A DNA stretch of 64,000 nucleotides from Acinetobacter rongchengensis. Its GTDB lineage: Bacteria > Pseudomonadota > Gammaproteobacteria > Pseudomonadales > Moraxellaceae. Below are positions 1 to 9,452 of the stretch, in pieces; position 1 is the stretch's first letter; every line of letters begins with the position of its first letter. The notes under the pieces are model-generated. The model worked only from the letters and a program-made list of their open reading frames with translations. It did not search any database and had not been told where the DNA came from. Position numbers and translations under genes: made by a program. The DNA is taken from positions 1 to 64,000 of the forward strand of contig NZ_RAXT01000017.1 in assembly GCF_003611475.1 (NCBI RefSeq), written 5' to 3'.

Positions 1-86
1 GTCAGCGACAAATAAGACGCAATAAACACTCAACAACTTAACCCTTAAGCTAAGTTCGTTTGCTGTATCGCGTCGGGATGCAGGCT

Positions 87-114
87 ATTCTATACAGTTT
101 CAAAACAATCGCAA
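87..114 (-). promoter_or_regulatory. Predicted sigma-70 promoter reading off the left edge
   Basis: On the minus strand TTGCGA (109-114) and TAGAAT (87-92) are separated by 16 bases and followed by a GC-rich discriminator. Nothing in this window lies downstream, so the promoter would serve a gene beyond position 1. The leader would be at least about 80 nt. The strong -10 and GC-rich discriminator resemble promoters of translation-related or stable RNA genes, but the target cannot be seen. Confidence 0.4.
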
Positions 115-247
115 GCCCTAATTTAATAAAAAACCACTATTTGTGTATTTTTTATACCAATTTATCAAAAAACTGGATTTTTCACTTACTTTTTAACCAT
201 TTTAAGTCAATATTTTATATCTAATAGATAAATTCTAGGATATCCAC

Positions 248-1279
248 CTATTCAAAATATTCTGCAGAAGATTGTGCATGCAAAAAAGCTGGAATTAATC
301 CTGTAAGCGCAGCGCGAATATCAGCCCGCTCATTGATTAACTGATGAGAACCTTCCTCCAACATCAGCAAAGTTTGTAATCTGAATTGCTTACGCACAAA
401 TTCAATATTGTATTTCCAATCCACAGTTTGATCCTGCGCTCCTTGAGCCAACCAAACAGGAATACGACATTTTGGATAAGCCTCCATTTCTTGCATCCAT
501 TTAGACATCGCCAAAATCCAATCCATCCCCATCATTTTAGGTTGTAGTGGATCTTTAAGTCTTACAAAACGAAGAAATTCAGGATTATGGTTATTTCTTT
601 TAAAATGACGTGGCACTTCTCTTTTTATTCTACGAATAATGCCTAAGCCAATTGAATTATGCCACCACGCAGTTTTTGCTGGACGAACCAGAGGCGATAA
701 TAGCAATACCCTCCCCACGATTGGATTTTCACGCTTCTGCGCATATTCAAGTAAGTGATGCATCCAAATTGCACCCCCTGTACTTTGCCCTACACCTAAC
801 CATGGCTTAGGAAGCTGTTCAGCATTTTTAACGTATTGATAAATTGCATGTAAAACCTGTTGATAATGATCAAAGTTTTTAATGTTGGCTGGAGAACCAT
901 CACTTAAACCATGTCCAGGTAAGTCATAAGTAATTACACTAAAGCCTTGTTCTAATATTTCTTTGATAATAGGTTGGTAGATTCCGCTATGTTCCAAATA
1001 GCCATGCAAAAGACAGACCGTACCTTTTAGCTTTTCTATTTTCGGTTTAAAAACCTGTACATGTAATTTAAACAAGGGCATTTCCACAACCCCCTGCCAT
1101 TGCTCACAATCCAACTGATCAAAACCATAAAGCCGTTGGTAGGCTTTTATTTCCTTGTTAGGAACATAGTTACGATTTAAATTTAGTGCTTCTAATAATT
1201 TAGGTGTGGTGTCACGACTAGGCACTGGCAAATCCAGTTGCTTTAAAATGGTCGGATTTAAAAAAGGAATATCTGTCAT
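248..1279 (-). CDS. Alpha/beta hydrolase, lysophospholipase/monoglyceride lipase-like
   Basis: The 343-residue protein has an alpha/beta-hydrolase fold. The oxyanion region is LLHGYLEHSG (about 90-99), the nucleophile elbow is GQSTGG with Ser166, and the likely acid and base are an Asp near 283 (AQDQTVDW) and a His near 313 (EGSHQL). The HGYLEHSG and DLPGHGLSDG segments are typical of the serine aminopeptidase S33/lysophospholipase L2 type, so a lipid ester substrate is likely but not shown. No signal peptide is visible. The start codon overlaps the stop of the upstream DUF218 gene by one base (TAATG), so the two are translationally coupled. The last codons fall in AT-rich DNA with no obvious terminator. 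Confidence 0.85.
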   Translation of the reverse strand: MTDIPFLNPTILKQLDLPVPSRDTTPKLLEALNLNRNYVPNKEIKAYQRLYGFDQLDCEQWQGVVEMPLFKLHVQVFKPKIEKLKGTVCLLHGYLEHSGIYQPIIKEILEQGFSVITYDLPGHGLSDGSPANIKNFDHYQQVLHAIYQYVKNAEQLPKPWLGVGQSTGGAIWMHHLLEYAQKRENPIVGRVLLLSPLVRPAKTAWWHNSIGLGIIRRIKREVPRHFKRNNHNPEFLRFVRLKDPLQPKMMGMDWILAMSKWMQEMEAYPKCRIPVWLAQGAQDQTVDWKYNIEFVRKQFRLQTLLMLEEGSHQLINERADIRAALTGLIPAFLHAQSSAEYFE

Positions 1280-2424
1280 TATGGTACCTCTCTACAGCCA
1301 CTTGAACCAAACAACATATCTCGAATTGTTGCTAAAGTTTCATAATTTGCTCTACGGCTATGGTTATAATTTTGTTGACTTGGCTGCCATGAAGTCAATG
1401 GCGTTGGCATAGGCGACTCAACTGGAATCGTCTCAATACCATTCAATGCAAACAACCTTCGTGTTCTTGGCATATGGTAACGATCTGTAATTAATAATAC
1501 AGTTGGAGCTCCCCCTTTCTTTTGTAACAACAATGAACTAAAACGTGTATTTTCACAGGTATTCATACTTCTATTTTCTAATAATTTGGCTTCTACACCA
1601 CGTTCAGATAACCATTTCTGCATATAAGGTGCTTCTACACCACTCAATACAATAGGCAAATGCACTTTCTTTTCTAAAGCCAATGTTGTTTCCAAACGTA
1701 ATTTTGTATATTGATTGACTATAATATCTTTTTGATTTTTATCTAAAGTTAACCCACCACCAAGCACAACAATTGCATAAGGTTGACTACTTGATTTATT
1801 TTTTTGAGTATTTTCACTCTGAACCAAGGACATATCTTCTTGCACCTGAGATACGGCTAACTCACTTGCACTATACAAGTCTGGCTCAGATTCAGTTTCT
1901 TTAATTTTGTGTGTTTTAAGAAAAACAATATATTCGTCCATCAATGCTTTATTGTCTTCATTATTTAAATCCAACAATTCTTTGACTGCTTCAGCAGATT
2001 GATCAACATTTGGCATTGAACTTGTCTGTTCTGCAAGTAAAGGAATCACAGGTTTTTCTTCTGTGTCTTGTTCATTCTGCTGTTCATTTGCTATTTGCTC
2101 TTGTAATGCTTTATAACGCAAGCCGAGCATTGCAATACCATTTGTATTTTTACTGCTAATTTCTTGTTCCATCAGTTTCAGATAAGCCTGTCTTGCAATC
2201 CACAAATCTGAACCAGGTTCTAAATTTTCAGATTCAGATAAAGCCGCATTTTGTTGGCTTTTGGCTGCAACTTGATTGACTTCAACAGGTACAAAAGTGT
2301 TGAGCAGCTTAACCATCATATTTGAATAAAAAGGCGTGTACCAAAAAACCATTAAACAGCCGAAAAATACAAATAATATTGCAATTATTCGTACTAGTCT
2401 GACCATCCAATGCAATTTCACCAT
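1279..2424 (-). CDS. DUF218/ElyC-SanA family membrane protein
   Basis: The 381-residue protein starts with a cytoplasmic stub and one membrane span (about residues 9-30). A long, low-complexity Glu/Gln/Ser-rich linker follows (about 55-210), then a C-terminal DUF218 domain beginning at PYAIVVLGGGLT and containing the family segments NTCENTRFSS and LLITDRYHMPRTR. Family members such as SanA, ElyC and YdcF are inner-membrane proteins tied to envelope integrity and peptidoglycan or lipid-carrier metabolism; the activity of this one is unknown. It lies between murB and a lipase-like gene on the same strand, 12 bases downstream of murB, which suggests a shared transcript. The linker is much longer than in SanA. 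Confidence 0.8.
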   Translation of the reverse strand: MVKLHWMVRLVRIIAILFVFFGCLMVFWYTPFYSNMMVKLLNTFVPVEVNQVAAKSQQNAALSESENLEPGSDLWIARQAYLKLMEQEISSKNTNGIAMLGLRYKALQEQIANEQQNEQDTEEKPVIPLLAEQTSSMPNVDQSAEAVKELLDLNNEDNKALMDEYIVFLKTHKIKETESEPDLYSASELAVSQVQEDMSLVQSENTQKNKSSSQPYAIVVLGGGLTLDKNQKDIIVNQYTKLRLETTLALEKKVHLPIVLSGVEAPYMQKWLSERGVEAKLLENRSMNTCENTRFSSLLLQKKGGAPTVLLITDRYHMPRTRRLFALNGIETIPVESPMPTPLTSWQPSQQNYNHSRRANYETLATIRDMLFGSSGCREVP

Positions 2425-2436
2425 ATATATACGCTC

Positions 2437-3474
2437 TTAATGGTTTTGAATTAATCCGAACTCATTAAAAAGTACGGGTTCAGGCTCCAAACGCACACCA
2501 AATGTATCAAAAACATCTTTTTGTACAGCATGATATGTTGCTTGCACATCGGTTAAGGTCGCATTTGCATAATTCACTAAGACCAAAGCTTGCTTTTCAA
2601 ACATCCCTACTTGATCTAAACGTTTACCTTTCCAGCCAGCCTGATCGATAAGCCAACCTGCGGCTATCTTAACCTGATTCCCTGTCTGAGGATAATGTGG
2701 AATATTGGGGAATTTTGCAATCAATTGTGAAAATTCTGTTTGATTTATAATTGGATTTTTAAAAAAACTTCCAACATTAGGGTATTGTTTTGGGTCAGGT
2801 AACTTACTTTGTCGAATATGGATAACTTGTTTTTGTAGGTTTTCAGCAGTGAGTTCATCCCCCATCGCAGTTTTTAAATCTCCGTAATTTATTTTTAAAT
2901 CAGGGAATTTAAGTAATTTGAAAATAACATGGGTAATCACGTAACGATTTGGATCATCTTTAAAAATACTATGTCGATACGTAAAATGACAATCTGATGC
3001 CAAAATTGATGTGACTTGATTCAATTTACGATCAAACACCTCTACAGATTGAATAAATTCACCGACTTCTACACCATATGCACCAATATTTTGCACAGGA
3101 GATGCACCAACCAACCCCGGAATTAAAGCTAAATTTTGCAAACCATATAGTTGCTGCACTGTTGTCCATAATACAAAATCGTGCCAATTTTGCCCCGCGC
3201 CAACTTTTAATGTTTGACTATGCTCATCTTCATTTAAAAACTCAATCCCTTGAATATCCATAGCAATAACAAGCGCTTGAATCTGCTCAGGAAGCATCAT
3301 ATTACTTCCGCCTGAAAGCAGCAGAACATTGAGTTCATTAGTTTCAGCAAACAATAAAGCCTCTTGAAGCGCCTGAACAGATTGAACTTTAATAAAGTGT
3401 GAAGCAATTGAGTCTAAACTCAACGTATTGAAAGGCTTTAGTTGAACCTGAGATTCAATATTCATAACGAGCAT
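2437..3474 (-). CDS. murB: UDP-N-acetylenolpyruvoylglucosamine reductase MurB
   Basis: MurB reduces UDP-GlcNAc-enolpyruvate to UDP-MurNAc with NADPH and FAD in the cytoplasm, an early step of peptidoglycan synthesis. At 345 residues it matches the longer type I MurB. The FAD-binding region carries [26 protein letters not shown] and the catalytic serine segment VGSFFKNP. The C-terminal EPEPVLF supplies the acidic residue expected near the end. An AGGA motif four bases upstream supports the start at 3474; an ATG three codons in (MNIES) is the alternative. It sits 20 bases downstream of the phosphatase gene and upstream of a DUF218 envelope gene, so this is probably a small envelope operon. Confidence 0.95.
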   Translation of the reverse strand: MLVMNIESQVQLKPFNTLSLDSIASHFIKVQSVQALQEALLFAETNELNVLLLSGGSNMMLPEQIQALVIAMDIQGIEFLNEDEHSQTLKVGAGQNWHDFVLWTTVQQLYGLQNLALIPGLVGASPVQNIGAYGVEVGEFIQSVEVFDRKLNQVTSILASDCHFTYRHSIFKDDPNRYVITHVIFKLLKFPDLKINYGDLKTAMGDELTAENLQKQVIHIRQSKLPDPKQYPNVGSFFKNPIINQTEFSQLIAKFPNIPHYPQTGNQVKIAAGWLIDQAGWKGKRLDQVGMFEKQALVLVNYANATLTDVQATYHAVQKDVFDTFGVRLEPEPVLFNEFGLIQNH

Positions 3475-3494
3475 TCATTCCTAAAATATTTCAA

Positions 3495-4007
3495 TTACTT
3501 CTGTTTAAACTGTTGCTGAAACACGTTCACCCAACCCGTACTACTTGATTCACATTGATCAAGCACACGTTCAAACCCTTGCCCATCACCATAATAAGGA
3601 TCAGGTAAGGCTTGTTTTGGGTATTGAGTATCGTGTTCACTCATCAAAGCGATTTTAGCTTTTATACGATGCAACTCATATTCACTGATCGCTTGCTGCA
3701 TGCGTTGTTGGATATCTTCAAAGTTTTGATGATCCATGGCTAAAATTAAATCAAACTCTAAAAAATCTTGTGTAGTTAATTGACGTGCACGTAAAGCAGA
3801 CAGATCAAAACCCCGTTTTAACGCATGTTTTTGACTACGCTCATCAGGTGCTTTATTGGGGTGATAATTACTGGTTCCAGCTGAATCAACAAAGATATTG
3901 AGTTGTTTTTCATCACAATAATGTCGTAGAACCACCTCAGCAGTTGCTGAACGACAAATATTCCCTAAGCACACACACAAAACTTTGTATGGCATTTTGG
4001 ATGACAT
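3495..4007 (-). CDS. Low-molecular-weight protein tyrosine phosphatase
   Basis: The 170-residue protein carries the signature loop CLGNICRS (Cys13 to Arg19, the CX5R phosphate-binding motif) near its N terminus and the general-acid loop DPYYGDG near its C terminus. Both are diagnostic of LMW-PTP/arsenate-reductase-fold phosphatases that hydrolyse phosphotyrosine through a cysteinyl-phosphate intermediate. In Acinetobacter the capsule locus carries a different member (Wzb). This copy lies with murB and not with wza/wzc, so a housekeeping role is likelier than capsule control. A GAGG motif five bases upstream supports the start. The upstream region up to 4128 is shared with a divergent alcohol dehydrogenase. 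Confidence 0.9.
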   Translation of the reverse strand: MSSKMPYKVLCVCLGNICRSATAEVVLRHYCDEKQLNIFVDSAGTSNYHPNKAPDERSQKHALKRGFDLSALRARQLTTQDFLEFDLILAMDHQNFEDIQQRMQQAISEYELHRIKAKIALMSEHDTQYPKQALPDPYYGDGQGFERVLDQCESSSTGWVNVFQQQFKQK

Positions 4008-4128
4008 AACAACCTCAATTGATCATTTCTTTTATAAAGGCTTATGTTAAGTTATTTAGCATACGAATCCTATAGAACAGTAAAACAATAGTGTTTTAAT
4101 TTATGATGATAGATTAAGGATAATACAT

Positions 4129-5286
4129 ATGAACCATTTTCAATTTCAAACTGTTGCCAATATCATTTCAGGATTAGGATCAATCCAAGAACTCAGCAAC
4201 TTTATCAGGCAAAATAATTACAAAAAAGCCTTAATTGTTACCGATGCGGGAATGATTCAACATTCCTTACATTTACCATTATTAGAAATACTCGAGCAAA
4301 ACCATTTACCGTACGAAATTTATTCCGATGTTCAAGCAGATCCTGCTGAGCATATTGTTTTGACTGCATGTGAATTTGCCAAACAAAAACACGTAGATCT
4401 TGTGATTGGTTTTGGTGGAGGCAGCTCTATGGATGTTGCCAAGTTAATTGCTATTTTAGCCAATCCAAATCAAACTCAAAGTATTCAAGAAATCTATGGA
4501 ATCAATAACGTTAAAGGTCCACGATTACCTTTAATATTGATTCCAACAACAGCGGGTACTGGTTCCGAAGTGACCCCAATTTCGATTGTAACGACTGGCG
4601 AAACCACTAAAACAGGTATTGTTTCTCCAATGTTATATGCAGATATTGCAATATTGGATGCTACCTTTACCATGGGCTTACCCGCACATATCACTGCCGC
4701 AACCGGTATTGATGCGATGGTGCATGCAATTGAAGCGTATACATCCAAAATTAAGAAAAATTTTTATGCAGATATGCTTGCAAAACAAGCACTAAAACTA
4801 CTCAATAAAAATCTAAAACTGGTCTTACAAGATGGATCAAACTTAGAAGCTCGTCAAAACATGTTATTGGGTTCAATGTTGGCTGGTCAGGCCTTTGCTA
4901 ATGCCCCTGTCGGTGCTGTGCACGCTTTAGCCTACCCGCTAGGCGGACATTTTCATCTTTCGCATGGACATACCAACGCTTTGGTTTTGTTGGAAGTATT
5001 AAAATTTAATGCCCCTGAAGCCAAGCAGCAATATGCGGAATTAATGCAATGGTTAAATCCTTATAGTCAAGGCAGTGTTGATGGTTTATGTGACTTATTT
5101 ATTGACCATATGCAAAGCCATCTCGAACAAAGCGGTTTAACACTAAAGTTAAGAGATTTAAATGTTCAAGAACAACAATTAGAAACTCTTGCACAGGATG
5201 CGATGCTTCAAAGTCGTTTATTACAAAATAACCCTAGAGAACTCACGCAAACAGATGCACTAAAAATTTATCAAGCGATTTACTAA
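4129..5286 (+). CDS. Iron-containing alcohol dehydrogenase (group III)
   Basis: This 385-residue enzyme belongs to the Fe-dependent alcohol dehydrogenase family, which interconverts alcohols and aldehydes or ketones with NAD(P). Visible motifs are the nucleotide-binding GFGGGSSMDVAK, the TTAGTGSEVTP loop, TGIDAMVHAIEAY, and the metal-ligand helix regions around AVHALAYPLGGHFHLSHGH, which contain the usual His ligands. The substrate cannot be read from the sequence. It is transcribed alone, divergent from the phosphatase gene. A second, only distantly similar family member lies at 16521-17693. Start ATG follows an AAGGA motif (TTAAGGATAATACAT). Confidence 0.9.
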   Translation: MNHFQFQTVANIISGLGSIQELSNFIRQNNYKKALIVTDAGMIQHSLHLPLLEILEQNHLPYEIYSDVQADPAEHIVLTACEFAKQKHVDLVIGFGGGSSMDVAKLIAILANPNQTQSIQEIYGINNVKGPRLPLILIPTTAGTGSEVTPISIVTTGETTKTGIVSPMLYADIAILDATFTMGLPAHITAATGIDAMVHAIEAYTSKIKKNFYADMLAKQALKLLNKNLKLVLQDGSNLEARQNMLLGSMLAGQAFANAPVGAVHALAYPLGGHFHLSHGHTNALVLLEVLKFNAPEAKQQYAELMQWLNPYSQGSVDGLCDLFIDHMQSHLEQSGLTLKLRDLNVQEQQLETLAQDAMLQSRLLQNNPRELTQTDALKIYQAIY

Positions 5287-5661
5287 ACCTTTAACGAAGA
5301 ATACACACAATTGTTGATAATTTAATGCAAATTTTCTCTACATAACAATGTAGTTTTGCTTAAATTATCACTCAATGCAAAATAAATCATTTTCATACTT
5401 TTATTCTCAAACTGTGTAAAATTCAGCAATGAATACTTGACTTTTATTCTATTTTTTAACCATTTAATTAATTCAAAAAAGTGTTTAATTTTATAATAAT
5501 ATTTTATATATCATAATTTTATAAAAATTAATTATATTTTTAATGACTTATTGGTAGATTTTTTAATGCCATTTTCATTTAATTTTTAAAACATTTACTC
5601 TAGAATCGCTGCCGATCTTGATCGGGAAATTAAGATAACCGACAGTACTGGAAACAATTCT
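5287..5661. other. AT-rich intergenic region before the OmpW-family gene
   Basis: These 375 bases contain no credible reading frame and are very AT-rich. A possible -10 element TAGAAT lies at 5601-5606, about 56 bases before the porin start, but no good -35 partner is visible. A short imperfect inverted repeat (ATCTT/AAGAT) sits near 5615-5636. I see nothing else. Confidence 0.4.
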
Positions 5662-6465
5662 ATGAACAAACTTACATTAGCAATCCTCCCTTTCGCATTG
5701 ATTGGTCTACACACAACCACTCAAGCCGCTACTACTGACGGTAAAACATTTGGGGTTTCTACAGGTTGGCTACATGTTATGCCGCAAAGCAATCCTCAAG
5801 GTGTCAATGGTAAAACAGGTAGTTCACCATTTCTTGGCGCTTTGGCAAATTTACAGTCAGCAAACCCAGAAGCAGGTTTTGAAGTACAAAATGCTGACAC
5901 TGTAGGCTTAATGCTTGATTATTATGTGAATGACAATGTTTCATTAGAATTGACTTTAGGTACACCACCTGAAATGAAACTTGCAGGACAAGGTAATATC
6001 ACTGTTCATGGTGTAAAAATTATTGATTTAAACAACTTTGATGAAGCTGCAACAACTGATGCCTATACCCCAACGATTTCGGGTCGTTATCATTTTGGTT
6101 CAATCAATAACAAGATTCGCCCATATGTAGGCGCGGGTTTAATGTATGCACATTTCTCAAATGTAGAAACTGATCCAGCAATCAATACTGCACTCAAAAA
6201 CTCAAAACTAGGCCCATTTAACCCATCATTAGGTAAAGTAAAAGTTGATGATGCTTTTGCTCCAGTTGCGATGATTGGGGTTGACTACAACATAACGAAA
6301 GACTGGTATGCAACCGCATCGGTTTCTTATGCGCACTTGACAACTTCAGCAGAATTAAAAGTCAATGGTATGACGCCGGCAGGTAAAACCACTTTGATTT
6401 CTGGTAAAAGTGATATTGAAATCAAACCAATCGTGACTTATATCGGTATCGGTTACCGTTTCTAA
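5662..6465 (+). CDS. OmpW-family outer membrane beta-barrel protein
   Basis: The protein has 267 residues, with a Sec signal peptide (about 1-22, ending TQA-A) and a C-terminal Phe in the barrel signal GIGYRF. Typical OmpW strands are recognisable: DNVSLELTLGTP, the IRPYVGAGLMYAHFS region and DWYATASVSYAHL. OmpW proteins are eight-stranded barrels that pass small hydrophobic molecules across the outer membrane. At 267 residues it is longer than classic OmpW (about 210), because of insertions in the first and third loops (roughly residues 40-75 and 105-130). It may therefore be a specialised paralogue. It is monocistronic and ends in a clear terminator. Confidence 0.85.
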   Translation: MNKLTLAILPFALIGLHTTTQAATTDGKTFGVSTGWLHVMPQSNPQGVNGKTGSSPFLGALANLQSANPEAGFEVQNADTVGLMLDYYVNDNVSLELTLGTPPEMKLAGQGNITVHGVKIIDLNNFDEAATTDAYTPTISGRYHFGSINNKIRPYVGAGLMYAHFSNVETDPAINTALKNSKLGPFNPSLGKVKVDDAFAPVAMIGVDYNITKDWYATASVSYAHLTTSAELKVNGMTPAGKTTLISGKSDIEIKPIVTYIGIGYRF

Positions 6466-6485
6466 TTTAAAGATTAGAACGAGAA

Positions 6486-6519
6486 GCCCGTTAAACTATT
6501 TTGTTTAATGGGCTTTTTT
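6486..6519 (+). terminator. Intrinsic terminator of the OmpW-family gene
   Basis: An 11-bp stem with one G-T wobble (GCCCGTTAAAC / GTTTAATGGGC) is followed by six T residues, 20 bases after the stop codon. Confidence 0.85.
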
Positions 6520-6581
6520 CATATAGCATGGTGAAACTCAGAAGATGTAAACACAAACAATAAATTTTAGAAGTCCGAAAA

Positions 6582-7025
6582 ATGAAACCAGTTGTTAAAG
6601 ATCGTTCTCAATATCATTTTTTATTGCCCATTCAAACACGCTGGGCAGATAATGATATTTATGGCCATGTCAATAATGTGACTTACTATAGCTACTTTGA
6701 CACCGCTGCCAATTCACTGTTAATTCAACATGCTGCTTTTGATATTCATCATTCACCGATTATTGGTTTAGTCGTAAGCTCATCCTGCAATTTCTTAGAA
6801 GAACTCACTTATCCTGAAATTATTGAAGTGGGTGTCGCTATTTCAAAAATAGGCAATTCGTCTTTGACTTATGATCTCGCCATTTTCAAACAAGGCAAAC
6901 AGCAGGCTTCTGCACAAGGTCAATTTATTCATGTTTTTGTTGATCGTGAAACGAAAAAAAACACCTCGATTCCCCAAGAAATGCGAGATGCTTTAAAACC
7001 ATTTTCAGATCAAGATTTCAATTGA
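6582..7025 (+). CDS. Acyl-CoA thioesterase, 4HBT/YbgC-FadM hotdog family
   Basis: The 147-residue single hotdog domain carries the 4HBT signature region TRWADNDIYGHVNNVTYYSY (about 18-37), in which Asp is the catalytic residue of this family. Members hydrolyse acyl-CoA thioesters in the cytoplasm; chain-length preference cannot be predicted. The start is supported by the family N terminus and full domain length. The 3' end overlaps the 3' end of dnaX by 16 bases (convergent genes), leaving no room for a dedicated terminator between them. Confidence 0.85.
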   Translation: MKPVVKDRSQYHFLLPIQTRWADNDIYGHVNNVTYYSYFDTAANSLLIQHAAFDIHHSPIIGLVVSSSCNFLEELTYPEIIEVGVAISKIGNSSLTYDLAIFKQGKQQASAQGQFIHVFVDRETKKNTSIPQEMRDALKPFSDQDFN

Positions 7026-9220
7026 ATATTGTGTAATTGCCCATCAAAGGCGTCAACCAAACTTTTTACAACAGCTTCTTGATGAAGCATTTCAGCTGCA
7101 CGTTGGAATGCTTTGGCTTTGCGTTCATTTTGCATCATATAAGGTGTGGTTGATGCGATTTCGCCATACTCCACACTAAATACAGTATTTTCCCACTGTT
7201 GCTTCAACGCAGCCCCTAAATCAAACTGCGCTTGTCCTAATAATTTTTCATATTTTTGCGGAATTTGAAAAACGGATTGCGCATTTATAGTGCCTGTCAT
7301 TAAACCATGTTGAGCAAGCTCTTGAACGGCAGGTGAAAGTTCACTATTTCTAAACCAATATTCCCACTTATCTACCGTCCAATCTCCTTCTAACGTTTGG
7401 TTTTTCAAACTTAAAATTTGTTGAGGGCTTTGTTGATCATTTATAGTTAACGATAGATCTACTGGCTTTGCATCTGTTGCATGAATAACATCAACTTCAA
7501 CAACTGAAGTTTGGTCAATATCTTGATTTACTTGTGTTTGTTGAGATTGATTCGCTTGAACTTGATTGACCTGTTCAGTCGTTTCAGGTGCTAAAAAGAA
7601 AACATCTTGCTGTACCGTGGTTGGTGTAACTGAATTCTGAGTAATCGTAGAAATTGAATCTCCACCGAATAAACTTAAACTTGGTTCGTCTATAGCCTGT
7701 ATAGCTGAATACTCAGTAATTTGTTGATCCGACAATACTTCACTGTGCTCAATAGTCTGAGCAAGCGCTATATTTGTCGCTATGTGTGACTCTGCTGTTG
7801 TCTGAATATTTTCAGTTAACTCTACAATTTCATCATCTAAAAAATCATCACTACTCGGCTCATTTTCAACAATATGATGTTCCGATAATTCATCTTCAAT
7901 ATCTTCAAAAGCAGGATCAAAACCTGAATTGATATTTTGTGCTGAGCTAGGCTCTGGAACACTTACAATATTTTGTGTATTTGTAATTTCAGCATCAGCA
8001 CTAAACTTTTCATTTTCAATAGAATTGGTCTTTACGTCTTGTATAGGCTGAGCTTGAGTCTGAACCTGATTGATCTGATGTCTATTTTCAGCAAGCGAAG
8101 CAACTGGCTGCTGTTGCACAATCATTTCATTGTTTTGTATCGGTCTAAATGCCAATAAACGCAACACAGTCATTTCAAAGCCTTGCTCTTGAGTGACTGC
8201 TAATTGCAATTCAGCACGACCTTTACATGCAATCTGATAGTACAATTGTAAATCTTGCGCCGAAACCAACTGTGAAAGTTGCATAATTTTTCGATTAATT
8301 TCAGCACTATATTTCAAGCTAAGTTCAGGCAAATATTGCAACATTGCCAACTCATGCAGTGTTGAAATAAATTGATCTAAAACCAAAGATACATCCAAAG
8401 CTTGCTGTCTAAATTGCAAGAGAAGCTGGCTTACTCGCTCACGCTGATTTTGGTGAATCACTAAAATCAAATCATAGATAATGGTACGGTCAATTAGACC
8501 TAACATTTCCTTTACATCTTGGTGATGGATCGCTCCTTGCCCATAAGCAATCGCTTGATCCGTTAAAGACAATGCATCACGCAATGAACCCTGAGCAGAT
8601 TCAGCAATTTGCCAAATCGCATCTTGCTCAGCATTAATGTGTTCTTTATTTAAAATATGATCTAAATGATGGGTAATTTCATCTACAGCCAAAGGGCGTA
8701 ATGTAAATTGTAAACAACGTGAAATCACCGTAATCGGTAATTTTTGAGGGTCTGTTGTTGCGAATAAAAATTTGACATGCTCAGGTGGCTCTTCCAATGT
8801 TTTCAACAATGCATTGAATGAATGTGTCGACAACATATGCACTTCGTCAATCAGATAGACTTTGAATCGCCCCTGTGTCGGTGCATAAGGAACGTTATCT
8901 AAGAGTTCACGTGTATCTTCAACTTTAGTCCGTGATGCCGCATCAATCTCAATTAAATCGATAAAACGGCCTTCATTGACTGCCTTACATGTCGCACAAA
9001 CTTCACACGGCGTTGAAGTCACGCCTGTTTCACAGTTTAAACATTTTGCCAAAATACGTGCAATGGTGGTTTTACCCACACCACGTGTTCCTGTAAATAG
9101 GTAAGCATGATGCAAACGTCCACGGTCTAAAGCACTGGTCAGCGCACGAGAGACGTGATTTTGTCCAACCAATTCATTAAAGTTGCGTGGGCGATATTTA
9201 CGTGCAAGTACCTGATACAT
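7010..9220 (-). CDS. dnaX: DNA polymerase III subunit tau/gamma (DnaX)
   Basis: The 736-residue clamp-loader ATPase loads the beta clamp and couples the polymerase cores. The AAA+ domain has Walker A GTRGVGKTT (44-52), four zinc-binding cysteines (C63, C72, C75, C78), the Walker B/DEAD-like motif DEVH (125-128) and the TTDPQKLP sensor region. A long acidic, Gln/Ser-rich, low-complexity linker (about 375-600) precedes a conserved C-terminal tau domain. No obvious A-rich slippery heptamer for gamma frameshifting was seen. The recR/ybaB neighbours common in other bacteria are absent. The start at 9220 gives the canonical MYQVLARKYRP N terminus. The gene overlaps the convergent thioesterase by 16 bases. 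Confidence 0.97.
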   Translation of the reverse strand: MYQVLARKYRPRNFNELVGQNHVSRALTSALDRGRLHHAYLFTGTRGVGKTTIARILAKCLNCETGVTSTPCEVCATCKAVNEGRFIDLIEIDAASRTKVEDTRELLDNVPYAPTQGRFKVYLIDEVHMLSTHSFNALLKTLEEPPEHVKFLFATTDPQKLPITVISRCLQFTLRPLAVDEITHHLDHILNKEHINAEQDAIWQIAESAQGSLRDALSLTDQAIAYGQGAIHHQDVKEMLGLIDRTIIYDLILVIHQNQRERVSQLLLQFRQQALDVSLVLDQFISTLHELAMLQYLPELSLKYSAEINRKIMQLSQLVSAQDLQLYYQIACKGRAELQLAVTQEQGFEMTVLRLLAFRPIQNNEMIVQQQPVASLAENRHQINQVQTQAQPIQDVKTNSIENEKFSADAEITNTQNIVSVPEPSSAQNINSGFDPAFEDIEDELSEHHIVENEPSSDDFLDDEIVELTENIQTTAESHIATNIALAQTIEHSEVLSDQQITEYSAIQAIDEPSLSLFGGDSISTITQNSVTPTTVQQDVFFLAPETTEQVNQVQANQSQQTQVNQDIDQTSVVEVDVIHATDAKPVDLSLTINDQQSPQQILSLKNQTLEGDWTVDKWEYWFRNSELSPAVQELAQHGLMTGTINAQSVFQIPQKYEKLLGQAQFDLGAALKQQWENTVFSVEYGEIASTTPYMMQNERKAKAFQRAAEMLHQEAVVKSLVDAFDGQLHNIQLKS

Positions 9221-9452
9221 GAAAGCTCCTATTTACAGGTCTTAGGATACTGTTTTTTAAGTGTAGAGTGAATTAAAAATACAAAATCAGTCATCATAAG
9301 TTGAAATACGATTCAATAATGACAACGAGTCAGCATATAACTGTTTTACAAGTCAATAATGTAGATCACAGACACTAAAGCTTGATTTCAATAATTCTGT
9401 TGAATTCTTTACAACTTATATTTAACATCAAGAAAAACTCTAGAAAAATCAA

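Noticed and set aside
7973-8158. Short frames opposite the dnaX linker
   Set aside because: Shadows of the low-complexity Gln/Ser-rich linker; no ribosome site.
7010-9220. Programmed frameshift site for gamma subunit in dnaX
   Set aside because: No A-AAA-AAG type slippery heptamer was found in the expected region.
9221-9452. Search for the 4.5S RNA gene, which sits near dnaX in some bacteria
   Set aside because: No GGAGGC...GAGC-type SRP hairpin could be seen in this region.
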